64,000 nt of DNA, from contig NZ_JAKCPW010000008.1 of the NCBI RefSeq assembly GCF_021440085.1, positions 428,367-492,366 of the forward strand, in the 5' to 3' direction. The notes below the pieces were generated by a model that was not told the origin of the DNA, ran no database searches, and worked only from the letters and a program-made list of their open reading frames with translations. The stretch's first letter is position 1; each line of letters opens with the position of its first letter. This document shows positions 51,023 through 59,467 of this stretch, piece by piece. Position numbers and translations under genes: made by a program. Source of the DNA: Dyadobacter sp. CY261 (lineage in GTDB: Bacteria > Bacteroidota > Bacteroidia > Cytophagales > Spirosomataceae).

Positions 51023-51066
51023 AAAGCAAAAGCCCTGGAATGTGATCATTTCAGGGTTTTTGCTTT
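51023..51066 (+). terminator. Terminator after pheS
   Basis: Arms AAAGCAAAAGCCCTGGAA and TTCAGGGTTTTTGCTTT pair with small mismatches around a 9-base loop and end in a T-rich tract. It lies 15 bases past the stop codon and before the convergent esterase gene. Confidence 0.8.
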
Positions 51067-51086
51067 TTGCGACTGTTACTTAAATC

Positions 51087-51818
51087 TCAAAAACGTGTTT
51101 CGAGATAATAAGGAAGCATCTTTTTCCAGGCCCACCAATCATGGGGAATATCGCTGCCCCAGATATCAAGTTCATGCGGGACGTTCTTTGAAGCCAGGAT
51201 TGACGATATATGCCTCGAATAATCCGGCACTTCGTATGCCCCCGATCCTGAGATGAAGTGAATGTGACGACTATCCCGGTACATCGCCAAATGCCACTCT
51301 GCCTTCAAATTGGGCAGGTAATGCACCGGTGAGTTGAAATAGACATTGTCATCATAATAACCGTCCGTGTAGACGCTCAGATCATAGCAACCGCTCATAG
51401 CAATGACTCCATGAATGGAATCGGGATGTTTGAAAAACAGATTAGCTGCGTGCAACGCCCCGAATGATGCACCTCCGGCAATGATCTCGTTGTTCGCGCT
51501 CGTATCTTCTTTAATAAACGGAACAACCTCCTTGATCACATAATCATTGAAAGCCTGGTGCCGCACTGCCTTGTCATAACCGTGCATGTGCGGGTTAAGC
51601 CAGCTTTCTCCGTTAATGCTATTAATACTGTATACTTTTACCTTCCCGGAATAAATATAAGGTTCGATGCTTTCGATCAATCCATGCCTTTCATATTCCA
51701 GGTAGTCGGATGCCGCGGTGGGAATAAGCAGAAGCGCAATTCCATAATGTCCGTAAACGGCAATTTCCATTTCCTTGTTAAGCGCCGGACTAAACCATCC
51801 GGTTATATGGCGTTGCAT
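51087..51818 (-). CDS. Esterase-like alpha/beta hydrolase (PF00756)
   Basis: The 243-residue product belongs to the putative-esterase family. The nucleophile elbow GGASFGALHAANLF is near residue 118, LIPTAASDYLEYERHGLIESI is near residue 31 and a C-terminal SDIPHDWWAWKKMLPYYL holds the likely catalytic His. There is no signal peptide. Compared with the esterase at 2.2 kb it lacks the N-terminal beta-domain. Similar small proteins are annotated as esterase or S-formylglutathione hydrolase-like; the actual substrate is unknown. It is oriented the same way as the ATP-grasp gene but 112 bases downstream, without a clear operon link. Confidence 0.82.
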   Translation of the reverse strand: MQRHITGWFSPALNKEMEIAVYGHYGIALLLIPTAASDYLEYERHGLIESIEPYIYSGKVKVYSINSINGESWLNPHMHGYDKAVRHQAFNDYVIKEVVPFIKEDTSANNEIIAGGASFGALHAANLFFKHPDSIHGVIAMSGCYDLSVYTDGYYDDNVYFNSPVHYLPNLKAEWHLAMYRDSRHIHFISGSGAYEVPDYSRHISSILASKNVPHELDIWGSDIPHDWWAWKKMLPYYLETRF

Positions 51819-51930
51819 TGTTGAATCATTTAAGTTACTGACTATTCATTTTAAGCAGTTCAAATATGGTTTATCAAAAAACTCATAAACCGTTATCATG
51901 AACAGACTGCCAGTAACTGTTAATGATAAC

Positions 51931-53361
51931 TTAATACAACACCCAGGTGTCTTTCCCGCCGCCACCCTGCGACGAGTTCACCACCAGCGATCCCTTACGT
52001 AACGCAACACGCGTCAATCCTCCCGGGATTACGCTAATATCGTCACCATATAATATGTAAGGCCTGAGGTCTACGTGCCGCCCTTCGGCGTGCCCTTCGA
52101 CCATACAAGGCACTCTTGATAGTGAAATCGTTGGTTGGGCAATATAATTCCTTGGATTGGACTTTATTTTTTCCCTGAAAAGTTCGTGATCTTCCTCTGT
52201 CGCCTTCGGTCCGATCAGCATTCCATAACCACCCGCCTCATTGGCTTCTTTTACAACCAGTTGTGAAATATTCTCAAGGACGTACTGCATATCATCTTCT
52301 TCTCCGCAAATGTAGGTTTGCACATTCGGGATTATCGCCTCCTCACCCAGGTAATACTTGATAATGCGCGGAACATATGCATATACCACTTTGTCGTCGG
52401 CCACACCGGTACCTGGCGCATTGGCTAGCGCAACGCGGCCTTTTTTGTAGACCTCGAATATTCCGGGAACGCCGATCAGCGAATCTGGATTGAATGCATC
52501 AGGATCCATAAATGTATCATCGATACGGCGGTAGATCACGTCCACAATCTGTAAACCGTTGGTCGTCCTCATTTTGACATAACCGTCGGAAACGACCAGG
52601 TCCCGGGTATCAACCAGCTCCACGCCCATTTGCTGAGCCAGGTACGAATGTTCGAAATAGGCTGAATTGTAAATACCTGGCGTCAGCACGGCAACGGTCG
52701 GGTTCGGGCGGTCTGCCAGGTGTTGCAGCATTTGCAGCAAGCGCGTCGGGTAATCGGACACTGGCCTTACGCCTGTGCGTGCTAAGACGTCCGGGAAGAT
52801 TTGTTTCGACAGCTCCCTGTTTTCCAGCATATAAGACACACCCGATGGGCAACGCAGGTTATCTTCCAGCACCATAAATGTACCGTCATCACCCTTGATA
52901 AGATCCGTACCCGTAATATGGCACCAGATACCTTTGGGCGGTTTCAAACCGATACATGGTTTAAGAAAGCATTTGCTCGACTCGATCAGTTCACGCGGAA
53001 CTACACCGTCGTTCAATATATTCTGGTCATTGTAGACGTCGTCAATGAACATATTCAGCGCCTTGATCCGCTGTTTCAACCCTTTTTCCAGCCACTCCCA
53101 TTCCGCGTTGGACAATACCCGCGGAATAATATCGATAGGCATGATCCGCTCGGTGCCTTCTCCCTCCGAGTAAACATTGAAAGTGATCCCCATCGACAGC
53201 AGCGCACGCTCTGTGGCCAGCTGCCGGTTGGTAAGGTCTTCGTGTGTCAGGTTTTCAAATTTATTCTTTAAATGTTCATAACCTTGACGGATTTCGCCCG
53301 CTGGCGTAAACATCTCATCGAAGAAATTTTCTATTTGATAATTAGAAAATGAAAAATTCAT
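51931..53361 (-). CDS. Circularly permuted ATP-grasp protein (DUF404/DUF407)
   Basis: This 476-residue protein has the circularly permuted ATP-grasp fold (PF14403, formerly DUF404/DUF407). Signatures seen are FNVYSEGEGTERIMPIDIIPRVLSNAEWEWLEKGLKQRIKALNMFIDDVY, SGVSYMLENR, VDVIYRRIDDTFMDP, GRVALANAPGTGVADDK, LVVKEANEAGGYGMLIGP and DLRPYILYGDDISVIPGGLTRVALRKGSLVVNSSQGGGGKDTWVL. Such proteins usually sit in an operon with an alpha-E domain protein and a transglutaminase-like protein and may ligate a peptide. None of these partners is adjacent here. A TTG three codons upstream is unlikely; ATG 53361 is preferred. Confidence 0.88.
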   Translation of the reverse strand: MNFSFSNYQIENFFDEMFTPAGEIRQGYEHLKNKFENLTHEDLTNRQLATERALLSMGITFNVYSEGEGTERIMPIDIIPRVLSNAEWEWLEKGLKQRIKALNMFIDDVYNDQNILNDGVVPRELIESSKCFLKPCIGLKPPKGIWCHITGTDLIKGDDGTFMVLEDNLRCPSGVSYMLENRELSKQIFPDVLARTGVRPVSDYPTRLLQMLQHLADRPNPTVAVLTPGIYNSAYFEHSYLAQQMGVELVDTRDLVVSDGYVKMRTTNGLQIVDVIYRRIDDTFMDPDAFNPDSLIGVPGIFEVYKKGRVALANAPGTGVADDKVVYAYVPRIIKYYLGEEAIIPNVQTYICGEEDDMQYVLENISQLVVKEANEAGGYGMLIGPKATEEDHELFREKIKSNPRNYIAQPTISLSRVPCMVEGHAEGRHVDLRPYILYGDDISVIPGGLTRVALRKGSLVVNSSQGGGGKDTWVLY

Positions 53362-53658
53362 ACAATTCAAAATTTGAATAAGTCAATACCGATAGTCCAC
53401 AGAACAATATATGGTCAATGTATGAATTACCAAAACAATTACCAACTAACAATAGCCGACGAGCACCTCTTTAAATCTCTGCGAGAATCGAAGAGTAACG
53501 TAAACGATTGATGCTGATGTATTACAGGTCCGCAACCTTTATTCTTTATCGTCCGTATTAAAATCATGCCGCCAAGCGTTATCGAATATTCTTTATCCAA
53601 TCAGTAAACAATGTTGCAAGTCAGTCGTGTTAGCGTTTTCTTTGTAACCTGATCTCAA

Positions 53659-55236
53659 ATGTCGGCACCCCACCGAATCTTGTTCCTCATGCAAAAAAGC
53701 TGGTTGTCCATATTAGGACTGGTCTGCGGAATAACCATCGACGCTCTATCCCAGCATTTGCCTGGAACGGCCATGAGCAACTTTGCCGGAACAAACGCTT
53801 TGTACCACAACCCGGCATTTGTGGCTGACAGTCGTTATAGCTTATATGTCAATCTTGTTGGCACCCAGTTTTATACAGCCAACAACCACGTCAAATACGA
53901 AGCACCATACTCTTTCCTGAGCCTGATCACCAATACCGTCCCAGCCGAATACCATAATGAAAGGGGCATGTTGCTTTTCCCCCGCTCCTACTTAGGCGAG
54001 AAACTGAACGGGAACAAGAAATACATGAACGCCGGTGGTGACACTCGGTTGCCATCGTTCATGTTCAATATATTCAAAGGAAGGGTCGGCGTAGGCTTTA
54101 CAACGCGTGCGCGCTACCTGCTCAACACCACGCAAGTCACCGAACCGCTTGCCCGGCTGATCAGCAAGACCACGCAATTCAAGGACTTACATGATCAGGT
54201 ATTTGAAAACCAGTCAGGGCAATTGCATTTGAATGGGTTGGGGGAATTTGCATTGACACTCGGGGGTACTGTTTTCGACAATGAAACCGATTATCTCAAA
54301 GTAGGCTTTACGGTCAAAAGGTTAATAGGTCTTTACAATGCACACGCGATTATAGAGAACTCTTCCTATGATATCCAGCCAGACGCGAATTGGGAAAACA
54401 AGCGACAATACATTAATGTAAACGAAATCAACGTCCGTTACGCCGTTACGCGCGACGAGGGTTTTCAGAATATCAGGCCCACCCCCGCATGGTTGCTCGG
54501 CGACGCCGCTCCTGGAAGTGGCTGGGGTTTCGACATCGGAGCCGTTTATGAATACCGACCCGACGTTCACAAAGCAACATACCGGGAAAGAGGCGAGCGG
54601 AAGCGCGACGCGTCAAAAAACAAATACCTGTACCGGATTGCAGTTTCGTTAACAGACATCGGTCGCGTCCATTTCAACAATCCGGCTTATATTCTCCAGC
54701 AGGAGACCCATACAACCAACAAGGAGTTCCGTTACGATACATTCCAGAAGCTGAAAGGCTCCGAAGGTATTTTCAATGCGATCAACTCTTCGCTGGATGG
54801 AGGTCAGCCCATTGCGCCCAACTTCAAATCGGTACTGCCAATGGCATTCCAGGCGAGTGTGGATTATAATGTGAAACCTAATGTGTATGTGAATGGCCTT
54901 TGGGTTCAAAACCTGATTCCCCAGGGCGCATTCGGCATGAAAGCTGAATCCTATATTGGCGTCACACCGCGTTACGAACACAAATGGTACGAAATATCGG
55001 TTCCCCTCTCGCTGATGAACCGTTATCGCTCTCCCGCCATTGGGCTGGCGGGCAGGATAGGGCCGCTTTGGCTGGGTACCGACCATCTTACCGGCCTGCT
55101 CAACATCGGCAACCCGAGGTCATTCAATCTTTACTTCGGAATTTCCGGCGGATTATTCCGAAGGCCACCCGAATCGCAAAACCAATGCTGGCCACCGCAG
55201 GATTCGTGGATACGCCGCATTTTTTCCAAACGATAA
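53659..55236 (+). CDS. DUF5723 outer membrane protein
   Basis: The 525-residue product is likely an outer-membrane barrel of family DUF5723 (PF18990), restricted to Bacteroidota. A signal region lies in the first 35 residues (LILFL..., SILGLVCGITIDALSQ). GTAMSNFAGTNALYHNPAFVADSRYSLYVNLVGTQFYTANNHVKYEAPYSFLS is the family's conserved start. Beta strands alternate through the rest, with RYEHKWYEISVPLSLMNRYRSPAIGLAGRIGPLWLGTDHLTGLLNIG near the end. Role unknown. Two starts are possible: ATG 53659 or ATG 53689, the second giving a more normal signal peptide. It is followed by msrB after 66 bases. Confidence 0.83.
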   Translation: MSAPHRILFLMQKSWLSILGLVCGITIDALSQHLPGTAMSNFAGTNALYHNPAFVADSRYSLYVNLVGTQFYTANNHVKYEAPYSFLSLITNTVPAEYHNERGMLLFPRSYLGEKLNGNKKYMNAGGDTRLPSFMFNIFKGRVGVGFTTRARYLLNTTQVTEPLARLISKTTQFKDLHDQVFENQSGQLHLNGLGEFALTLGGTVFDNETDYLKVGFTVKRLIGLYNAHAIIENSSYDIQPDANWENKRQYINVNEINVRYAVTRDEGFQNIRPTPAWLLGDAAPGSGWGFDIGAVYEYRPDVHKATYRERGERKRDASKNKYLYRIAVSLTDIGRVHFNNPAYILQQETHTTNKEFRYDTFQKLKGSEGIFNAINSSLDGGQPIAPNFKSVLPMAFQASVDYNVKPNVYVNGLWVQNLIPQGAFGMKAESYIGVTPRYEHKWYEISVPLSLMNRYRSPAIGLAGRIGPLWLGTDHLTGLLNIGNPRSFNLYFGISGGLFRRPPESQNQCWPPQDSWIRRIFSKR

Positions 55237-55302
55237 TTACCGATTCAGCGTTATCAAGGGATATGGTACAAATTTTTTTGGCCATTCCTAACAGACAAAT
55301 CC

Positions 55303-55698
55303 ATGAGAGAAGTACAAAAAACCAAAGAAGAATGGCAGCAGGAGCTTACTGGTCAGCAATGCTTCGTTCTATTCGAAAAAGGTACCGAGCGGCCTTTTTC
55401 ACATCCTTATAACGACAATAAAGAAGAAGGCACCTATGTGTGCGCAGCATGCGGGACACCACTTTTCAGCTCCGATTCGAAGTATGATTCAGGCTCAGGC
55501 TGGCCGAGCTTTTTCATGCCGGTTGCGAAAGAGAGTGTAGAAGAAATTCAGGATAAAAGTCATGGTATGACCCGCACAGAAGTCGTTTGCAGAACATGCG
55601 GAGGACACCTGGGGCACGTTTTCAACGATGGTCCAAAACCAACCGGCCTGCGTTATTGCATGAACGGAGCCGCATTGAAATTTCACAAAGCTGAATAG
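55303..55698 (+). CDS. msrB: Peptide-methionine (R)-S-oxide reductase MsrB
   Basis: Repairs oxidised methionine of the R form with thioredoxin. The 131-residue product has the zinc-binding Cys pairs CAAC (Cys47, Cys50) and CRTC (Cys96, Cys99), GSGWPSFFMPV near 65-75, HLGHVFNDGPKPTGLRYCMNGAALKF with catalytic Cys119. The catalytic loop reads YCMNGAAL where most members have YCINSASL, a conservative change. It is cytoplasmic, without a signal peptide. A second msr gene (msrA) is not in the window. A hairpin terminator ends the transcript. Confidence 0.95.
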   Translation: MREVQKTKEEWQQELTGQQCFVLFEKGTERPFSHPYNDNKEEGTYVCAACGTPLFSSDSKYDSGSGWPSFFMPVAKESVEEIQDKSHGMTRTEVVCRTCGGHLGHVFNDGPKPTGLRYCMNGAALKFHKAE

Positions 55699-55711
55699 AA
55701 TCGATTTCAGA

Positions 55712-55745
55712 AAAAGCCGGATTGATCATATCTATCCGGCTTTTC
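55712..55745 (+). terminator. Terminator after msrB
   Basis: AAAAGCCGGAT and ATCCGGCTTTT form a perfect 11-bp stem with an 11-base loop. It is followed by a -7 box and the penicillin-binding protein gene. Confidence 0.85.
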
Positions 55746-55746
55746 T

Positions 55747-55754
55747 TATCTTTG
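55747..55754 (+). promoter_or_regulatory. -7 box for the penicillin-binding protein gene
   Basis: TATCTTTG matches TAnnTTTG and lies 24 bases before the ATG at 55779. It overlaps the end of the msrB terminator, so the two genes are tightly packed but separate. Confidence 0.6.
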
Positions 55755-55778
55755 ACCCATTACGAACCAAAACGTTTG

Positions 55779-58331
55779 ATGGAAGTTATCCGATCGTTTT
55801 TTATAAAAATCAGGAACCTGTTCCGGGCATTCCGGTCGCGGCTCGCCACACTTATCAACAGGATTGCTTATAAAATTACATCGCTGGTTACAGGCAAAAC
55901 CAACGCAGACCGGCTCTTCCATTCATACCGGCAAAACAAGAAATCAGCGCGCGGTTGGTGGGAAGACAATGTGGATGTCGATTCGAAATACTATCGCCCG
56001 ATCATAACGGTCTGGAAGACTTTGGTTTACGGAATCACGTTATTCGCGATCTACATTTTTTGTGTAGAAACCAATTTCCTGTGGTTGATGGGCAGCATGC
56101 CGAGTGTAGAAGACCTTCAAAACCCGAAGGTGGCGCAATCGTCGGAAATATATACGGCCGATGGTGTAATGATCGGGAAATTCTACACGGAAAACAGGAC
56201 GCCCGTCCCGTTTAAACAGATTTCCCCAAACCTCGTAAAGGCATTGATTGCCACGGAGGATGCCCGTTTTTACAAACACTCCGGGATCGACTATAAGGCG
56301 ATGGCCAGCGTTGCCTGGGGCATTGTCACGGGCGCCACCGATCGCGGTGGTGGTAGTACCATTACACAACAGCTTGCGAAAAAACTTTTTAAAACCCGAA
56401 AATCCGGCGCGCGAGGTGTACTGGGCTATGTTCCCGGACTTAGCACATTAATTTACAAAACAAAAGAATGGCTCACGGCCATCAAGCTCGAAAGGAATTT
56501 TACCAAAGAAGAAATCCTGACGATGTATTTCAATACAGTCGATTATGGAAATAACACCTATGGTATCAACACAGCGGCAAAATCCTATTTCAGCAAATCG
56601 CCCGACAGCCTTAATGTGCAGGAATCGGCGGTATTGGTAGGTTTGCAAAAAGCGACAACCACTTACAATCCGGTCCGGAACATCAAGCGCTCACTCGAAC
56701 GCCGTAATGTGGTCATTGACCAGATGCGCAAATACGGATATCTGTCCGTCAAGCAAGCGGATTCCATCAGTGCACTACCCATTGAACTTAAAACCAAATT
56801 CGAAACACCTTACGATGGCAATGCCAACTATTTCAAAAATGCGGTGGTTGATTTTGTCAAAAAATGGGGTGATGAGAATGGCTACGACCTTTACACCGAT
56901 GGCTTGAAGATCTATACCACGATCGACTCACATATGCAGGCCGACGCCGAGGAAGCCATGACCCAAAAGATGAAGCAGTTGCAACGCGTCTTTGAAGACC
57001 ACTGGCGTAACCAGAACCCATGGCGCGACGAACAGGGCAACGAAATCACCGATTTTCTCCCGACAGTAGTAAAACGGACCAGTAAATACCGCTCATTAGC
57101 CGCAAAATTCCCGAATGACCCGGACAGCGTGACCTATTACCTTAACAAAAAGGACACCATGACCGTGTACGACTGGAAAAATAGCAGCGAAATGACGAAG
57201 TATTGGAGTTCCATGGATTCCTTGGATTACTATAAGCGAATCTTGCGCGCCGGTATGATGGCTATGAGCCCGCAAACAGGACAGATCAAGGCTTGGGTAG
57301 GCGGTTTGGATTATAATTATTTCAAATACGACGCCGTAAAACAGGGCAAAAGGCAGCCTGGATCAACTTTCAAGCCATTCGTCTACACCGCGGCGATCGA
57401 CGACTCGACGTTCAATATGTCGCCCTGCAACGAGATTATGGACAAACCGTTTGAGAAAACGTACGAAGAAGACGGAGAGGAAAAAATCTGGAAACCCCGC
57501 AATGCCACCGGAAGCTACACCTATGCGCCAATGACGCTGCGACGTGCCCTGGCACAATCCATTAATTCCGTTACCGCCGAGCTGACCGACGAAATCGGCG
57601 CGGCAAACGTAGTGCGCTATGCCAAAAAAATGGGTATTACCACACCACTAAAACCTGTTCCATCCATAGGTCTCGGGCCGTTTGATGTGTCGTTGTATGA
57701 CATGGTGGCGGCATATGGTGTTTTTGCAAACAATGGGACATATACTCAGCCCATTCTGGTCACGAAGATCGAGGATAGCAATGGGAAAGTGATTGAAGAA
57801 TTTCAGCCCGAGCACCGTCAGGCGATCAGTGAAGAGTCGGCATACCTGATGTTGCAAATGTTGCGCGCCGGTGTGGAAGAAGCGGGAGGAACATCTGGCA
57901 GTATTCGTTGGCGATTTAATGTAACGCCGAATGGCAACGAGCTGGGAGGAAAAACCGGAACGACTTCCAATAACTCGGACGGCTGGTTTATGTGCGTCAC
58001 ACGTGACCTCGTGGTAGGCGCTTGGGTGGGAGGCGACGACCGCAGCATCCACTTCCGAACCACAAATCTAGGGGAAGGCGCGAAAACCGCATTACCAATC
58101 GTGGGTGCCTTCCTGGAAAAGGTTTATAAAGATAAATCGATCGAACCAGGCCCATTCCCGAAACCGAACTTCAAAATTTCCAAGACCTATAACTGCCCTA
58201 CTCAATGGGCTCCTGCCGAAAGCGACTCGCTCGGCGTTGAAGGTGACAGCACGCCGGTGAAACGTAATGACGAAGACGAATTCCTGATCGGTCCGCCACC
58301 GATTCCGCTGGATACCGGCAAACGAAATTAA
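55779..58331 (+). CDS. Class A penicillin-binding protein (PBP1A-like)
   Basis: A bifunctional peptidoglycan synthase of 850 residues. A basic cytoplasmic tail (1-80) precedes the membrane anchor (about 88-110, LVYGITLFAIYIFCVETNFLWL). The GT51 glycosyltransferase domain follows (IATEDARFYKHSGIDYKAM, GGSTITQQLAKKLF, YFNTVDYGNNTYGI). The transpeptidase has the serine motif STFK in RQPGSTFKPFVY, SxN in QSINSV, and KTGT in GGKTGTTSNNSDGWF. The upstream open frame from 55722 overlaps the promoter; the start at 55779 is correct. Its terminator has been split by an insertion sequence, and the stop codon itself forms part of the left arm. Confidence 0.95.
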   Translation: MEVIRSFFIKIRNLFRAFRSRLATLINRIAYKITSLVTGKTNADRLFHSYRQNKKSARGWWEDNVDVDSKYYRPIITVWKTLVYGITLFAIYIFCVETNFLWLMGSMPSVEDLQNPKVAQSSEIYTADGVMIGKFYTENRTPVPFKQISPNLVKALIATEDARFYKHSGIDYKAMASVAWGIVTGATDRGGGSTITQQLAKKLFKTRKSGARGVLGYVPGLSTLIYKTKEWLTAIKLERNFTKEEILTMYFNTVDYGNNTYGINTAAKSYFSKSPDSLNVQESAVLVGLQKATTTYNPVRNIKRSLERRNVVIDQMRKYGYLSVKQADSISALPIELKTKFETPYDGNANYFKNAVVDFVKKWGDENGYDLYTDGLKIYTTIDSHMQADAEEAMTQKMKQLQRVFEDHWRNQNPWRDEQGNEITDFLPTVVKRTSKYRSLAAKFPNDPDSVTYYLNKKDTMTVYDWKNSSEMTKYWSSMDSLDYYKRILRAGMMAMSPQTGQIKAWVGGLDYNYFKYDAVKQGKRQPGSTFKPFVYTAAIDDSTFNMSPCNEIMDKPFEKTYEEDGEEKIWKPRNATGSYTYAPMTLRRALAQSINSVTAELTDEIGAANVVRYAKKMGITTPLKPVPSIGLGPFDVSLYDMVAAYGVFANNGTYTQPILVTKIEDSNGKVIEEFQPEHRQAISEESAYLMLQMLRAGVEEAGGTSGSIRWRFNVTPNGNELGGKTGTTSNNSDGWFMCVTRDLVVGAWVGGDDRSIHFRTTNLGEGAKTALPIVGAFLEKVYKDKSIEPGPFPKPNFKISKTYNCPTQWAPAESDSLGVEGDSTPVKRNDEDEFLIGPPPIPLDTGKRN

Positions 58332-58397
58332 AAAAGCCCTGGCATTTCAGATGCTGCACTGCCCCCAAAAAGTTAGACACTTCTTGGGGGTATTTTT

Positions 58398-58556
58398 ATG
58401 GGCAAAAAAACTAAGCTCAGCAAAACATACGGTCCATCGACCCGCTTGGAAGAGCTGGAAAACGAAAACATGCGCCTAAGAGCAGAAAATGAACTACTAA
58501 AAAAGCTGGATGCCTTAATTCGCCAGAAGGAAGCAGCGCAAAAGAAAAAGCGTTAA
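58398..58556 (+). pseudogene. Shortened IS3 OrfA
   Basis: A frame of 52 residues starts at ATG 58398 directly inside the left IS end. MGKKTKLS resembles an OrfA N-terminus, and RLEELENENMRLRAENELLKKLDALIRQKE is the usual leucine-zipper C-terminus. The helix-turn-helix that should lie between them is missing, so the gene is probably internally deleted. The frame ends where OrfB-frame coding begins, and the run of A residues near 58540-58550 is a possible frameshift site, as in IS150. Confidence 0.7.
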
Positions 58557-58591
58557 TAATTGACGGATTAAGGCATAAGTACCCACTTGAA

Positions 58592-59395
58592 GTGCTTCTG
58601 GATTTTTTGAAAATGCCCAGAAGCAGCTTTTACTACCATGTTAGAACCAATAGTTTGGCCGGCAAATATCAGGACGCCCAAAAGCAGATCAGCCAGGTTT
58701 ACCATCAGCACAAAGGAAGGCTGGGCTACCGCCGTATTACAATCGCGATCAGAAAACAGGGTTGGCACCTTAACCACAAAACAGTCTTCAAGCTAATGAA
58801 GGCTATGGGACTCAAATCGTTGGTCCGTGTTCAAAAGTACCGCTCTTACAAAGGTGACACAGGAAAGATTGCGCCCAATATCCTAAATAGGGACTTTAAG
58901 TCAGATAGACCGTCACAGAAATGGGCCACGGATATTTCTGAGTTCAGGGTAAAGGACAAAAAACTTTATTTGTCACCTGTTATCGATCTGTTCAATGGGG
59001 AAATCATCAGTTACAATTTGTCCGAATCGGCTAATTTTAACCAGATTACCCAGATGCTTAAAACAGCATTCATAAAAGTAAATAAGTCGGAAAAACTGAT
59101 CCTGCATTCCGACCAGGGCTGGCAATATCAGATGGCGCGATACCAGCAGATGCTTAAATCAAAAGGCATAACCCAAAGTATGTCCAGAAAAGGCAATTGT
59201 CTGGATAATGCAATTATTGAAAACTTTTTTGGTACGATTAAATCAGAGCTGTTCTATCTAAACAAATACAGCAGTATTGATGAGCTCAAAGGAGCCATCA
59301 TAGAATATATCAACTATTACAACAATGACAGGATCAGGCTTAATCTAAATGGAATGAGCCCGGTACAATACCGAGCTCATCATACTAGTCGTTAA
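58592..59395 (+). CDS. IS3-family transposase OrfB (DDE)
   Basis: The catalytic part of an IS3-type transposase, 267 residues from GTG 58592. The reading frame is open further upstream, through IIDGLRHKYPLEV, so translation probably starts by programmed frameshift from orfA. SSFYYHVRTN and HHQKGRLGYRRI-like sequence give the N-terminal helical domain (rve_2, HTH_21). The integrase core has WATDISEF (first Asp), LHSDQGWQYQ (second Asp) and ENFFGTIKSELF (Glu), the DD(35)E triad. The gene looks intact, but without the OrfA helix-turn-helix the element may not move on its own. Confidence 0.88.
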   Translation: MLLDFLKMPRSSFYYHVRTNSLAGKYQDAQKQISQVYHQHKGRLGYRRITIAIRKQGWHLNHKTVFKLMKAMGLKSLVRVQKYRSYKGDTGKIAPNILNRDFKSDRPSQKWATDISEFRVKDKKLYLSPVIDLFNGEIISYNLSESANFNQITQMLKTAFIKVNKSEKLILHSDQGWQYQMARYQQMLKSKGITQSMSRKGNCLDNAIIENFFGTIKSELFYLNKYSSIDELKGAIIEYINYYNNDRIRLNLNGMSPVQYRAHHTSR

Positions 59396-59467
59396 ATTTT
59401 TTAAACCGTCCAACTTTTGGGGTTCAGTCCAAGCCCCGGGGCTTTTTTAATTTCGCACCAGGATGAT

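Larger units (their letters stand above)
58355..59431 (+). mobile_element. IS3-family insertion sequence (IS150-like)
   Basis: A 1077-base element. Left end TGCACTGCCCCCAAAAAG at 58355 and the reverse complement of the right end, TGGACTGAACCCCAAAAG (ending at 59431), are imperfect inverted repeats of about 22 bases, with terminal TG and CA as in IS3. It holds a shortened orfA and a complete DDE transposase orfB. No clean target duplication is seen (flanks TGC and AGC). Its short length, against about 1.2-1.5 kb for usual IS3 members, fits the loss of part of orfA. Confidence 0.87.
58325..59453. terminator. Terminator of the PBP gene split by an insertion sequence
   Basis: AAATTAAAAAAGCCC at 58325-58339 is the perfect reverse complement of GGGCTTTTTTAATTT at 59439-59453. 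The left half also has GCAT (58342-58345), a TTCAG loop and ATGC (58351-58354), and is cut exactly where the IS left end begins. Before insertion this was probably a bidirectional terminator between the PBP gene and the ABC exporter gene. The right half alone can also fold as AAGCCCC/GGGGCTT plus a T tract. Confidence 0.75.

Noticed and set aside
58352..59434. Target-site duplication flanking the IS
   Set aside because: The three bases on the two sides (TGC and AGC) differ, so no duplication can be claimed.
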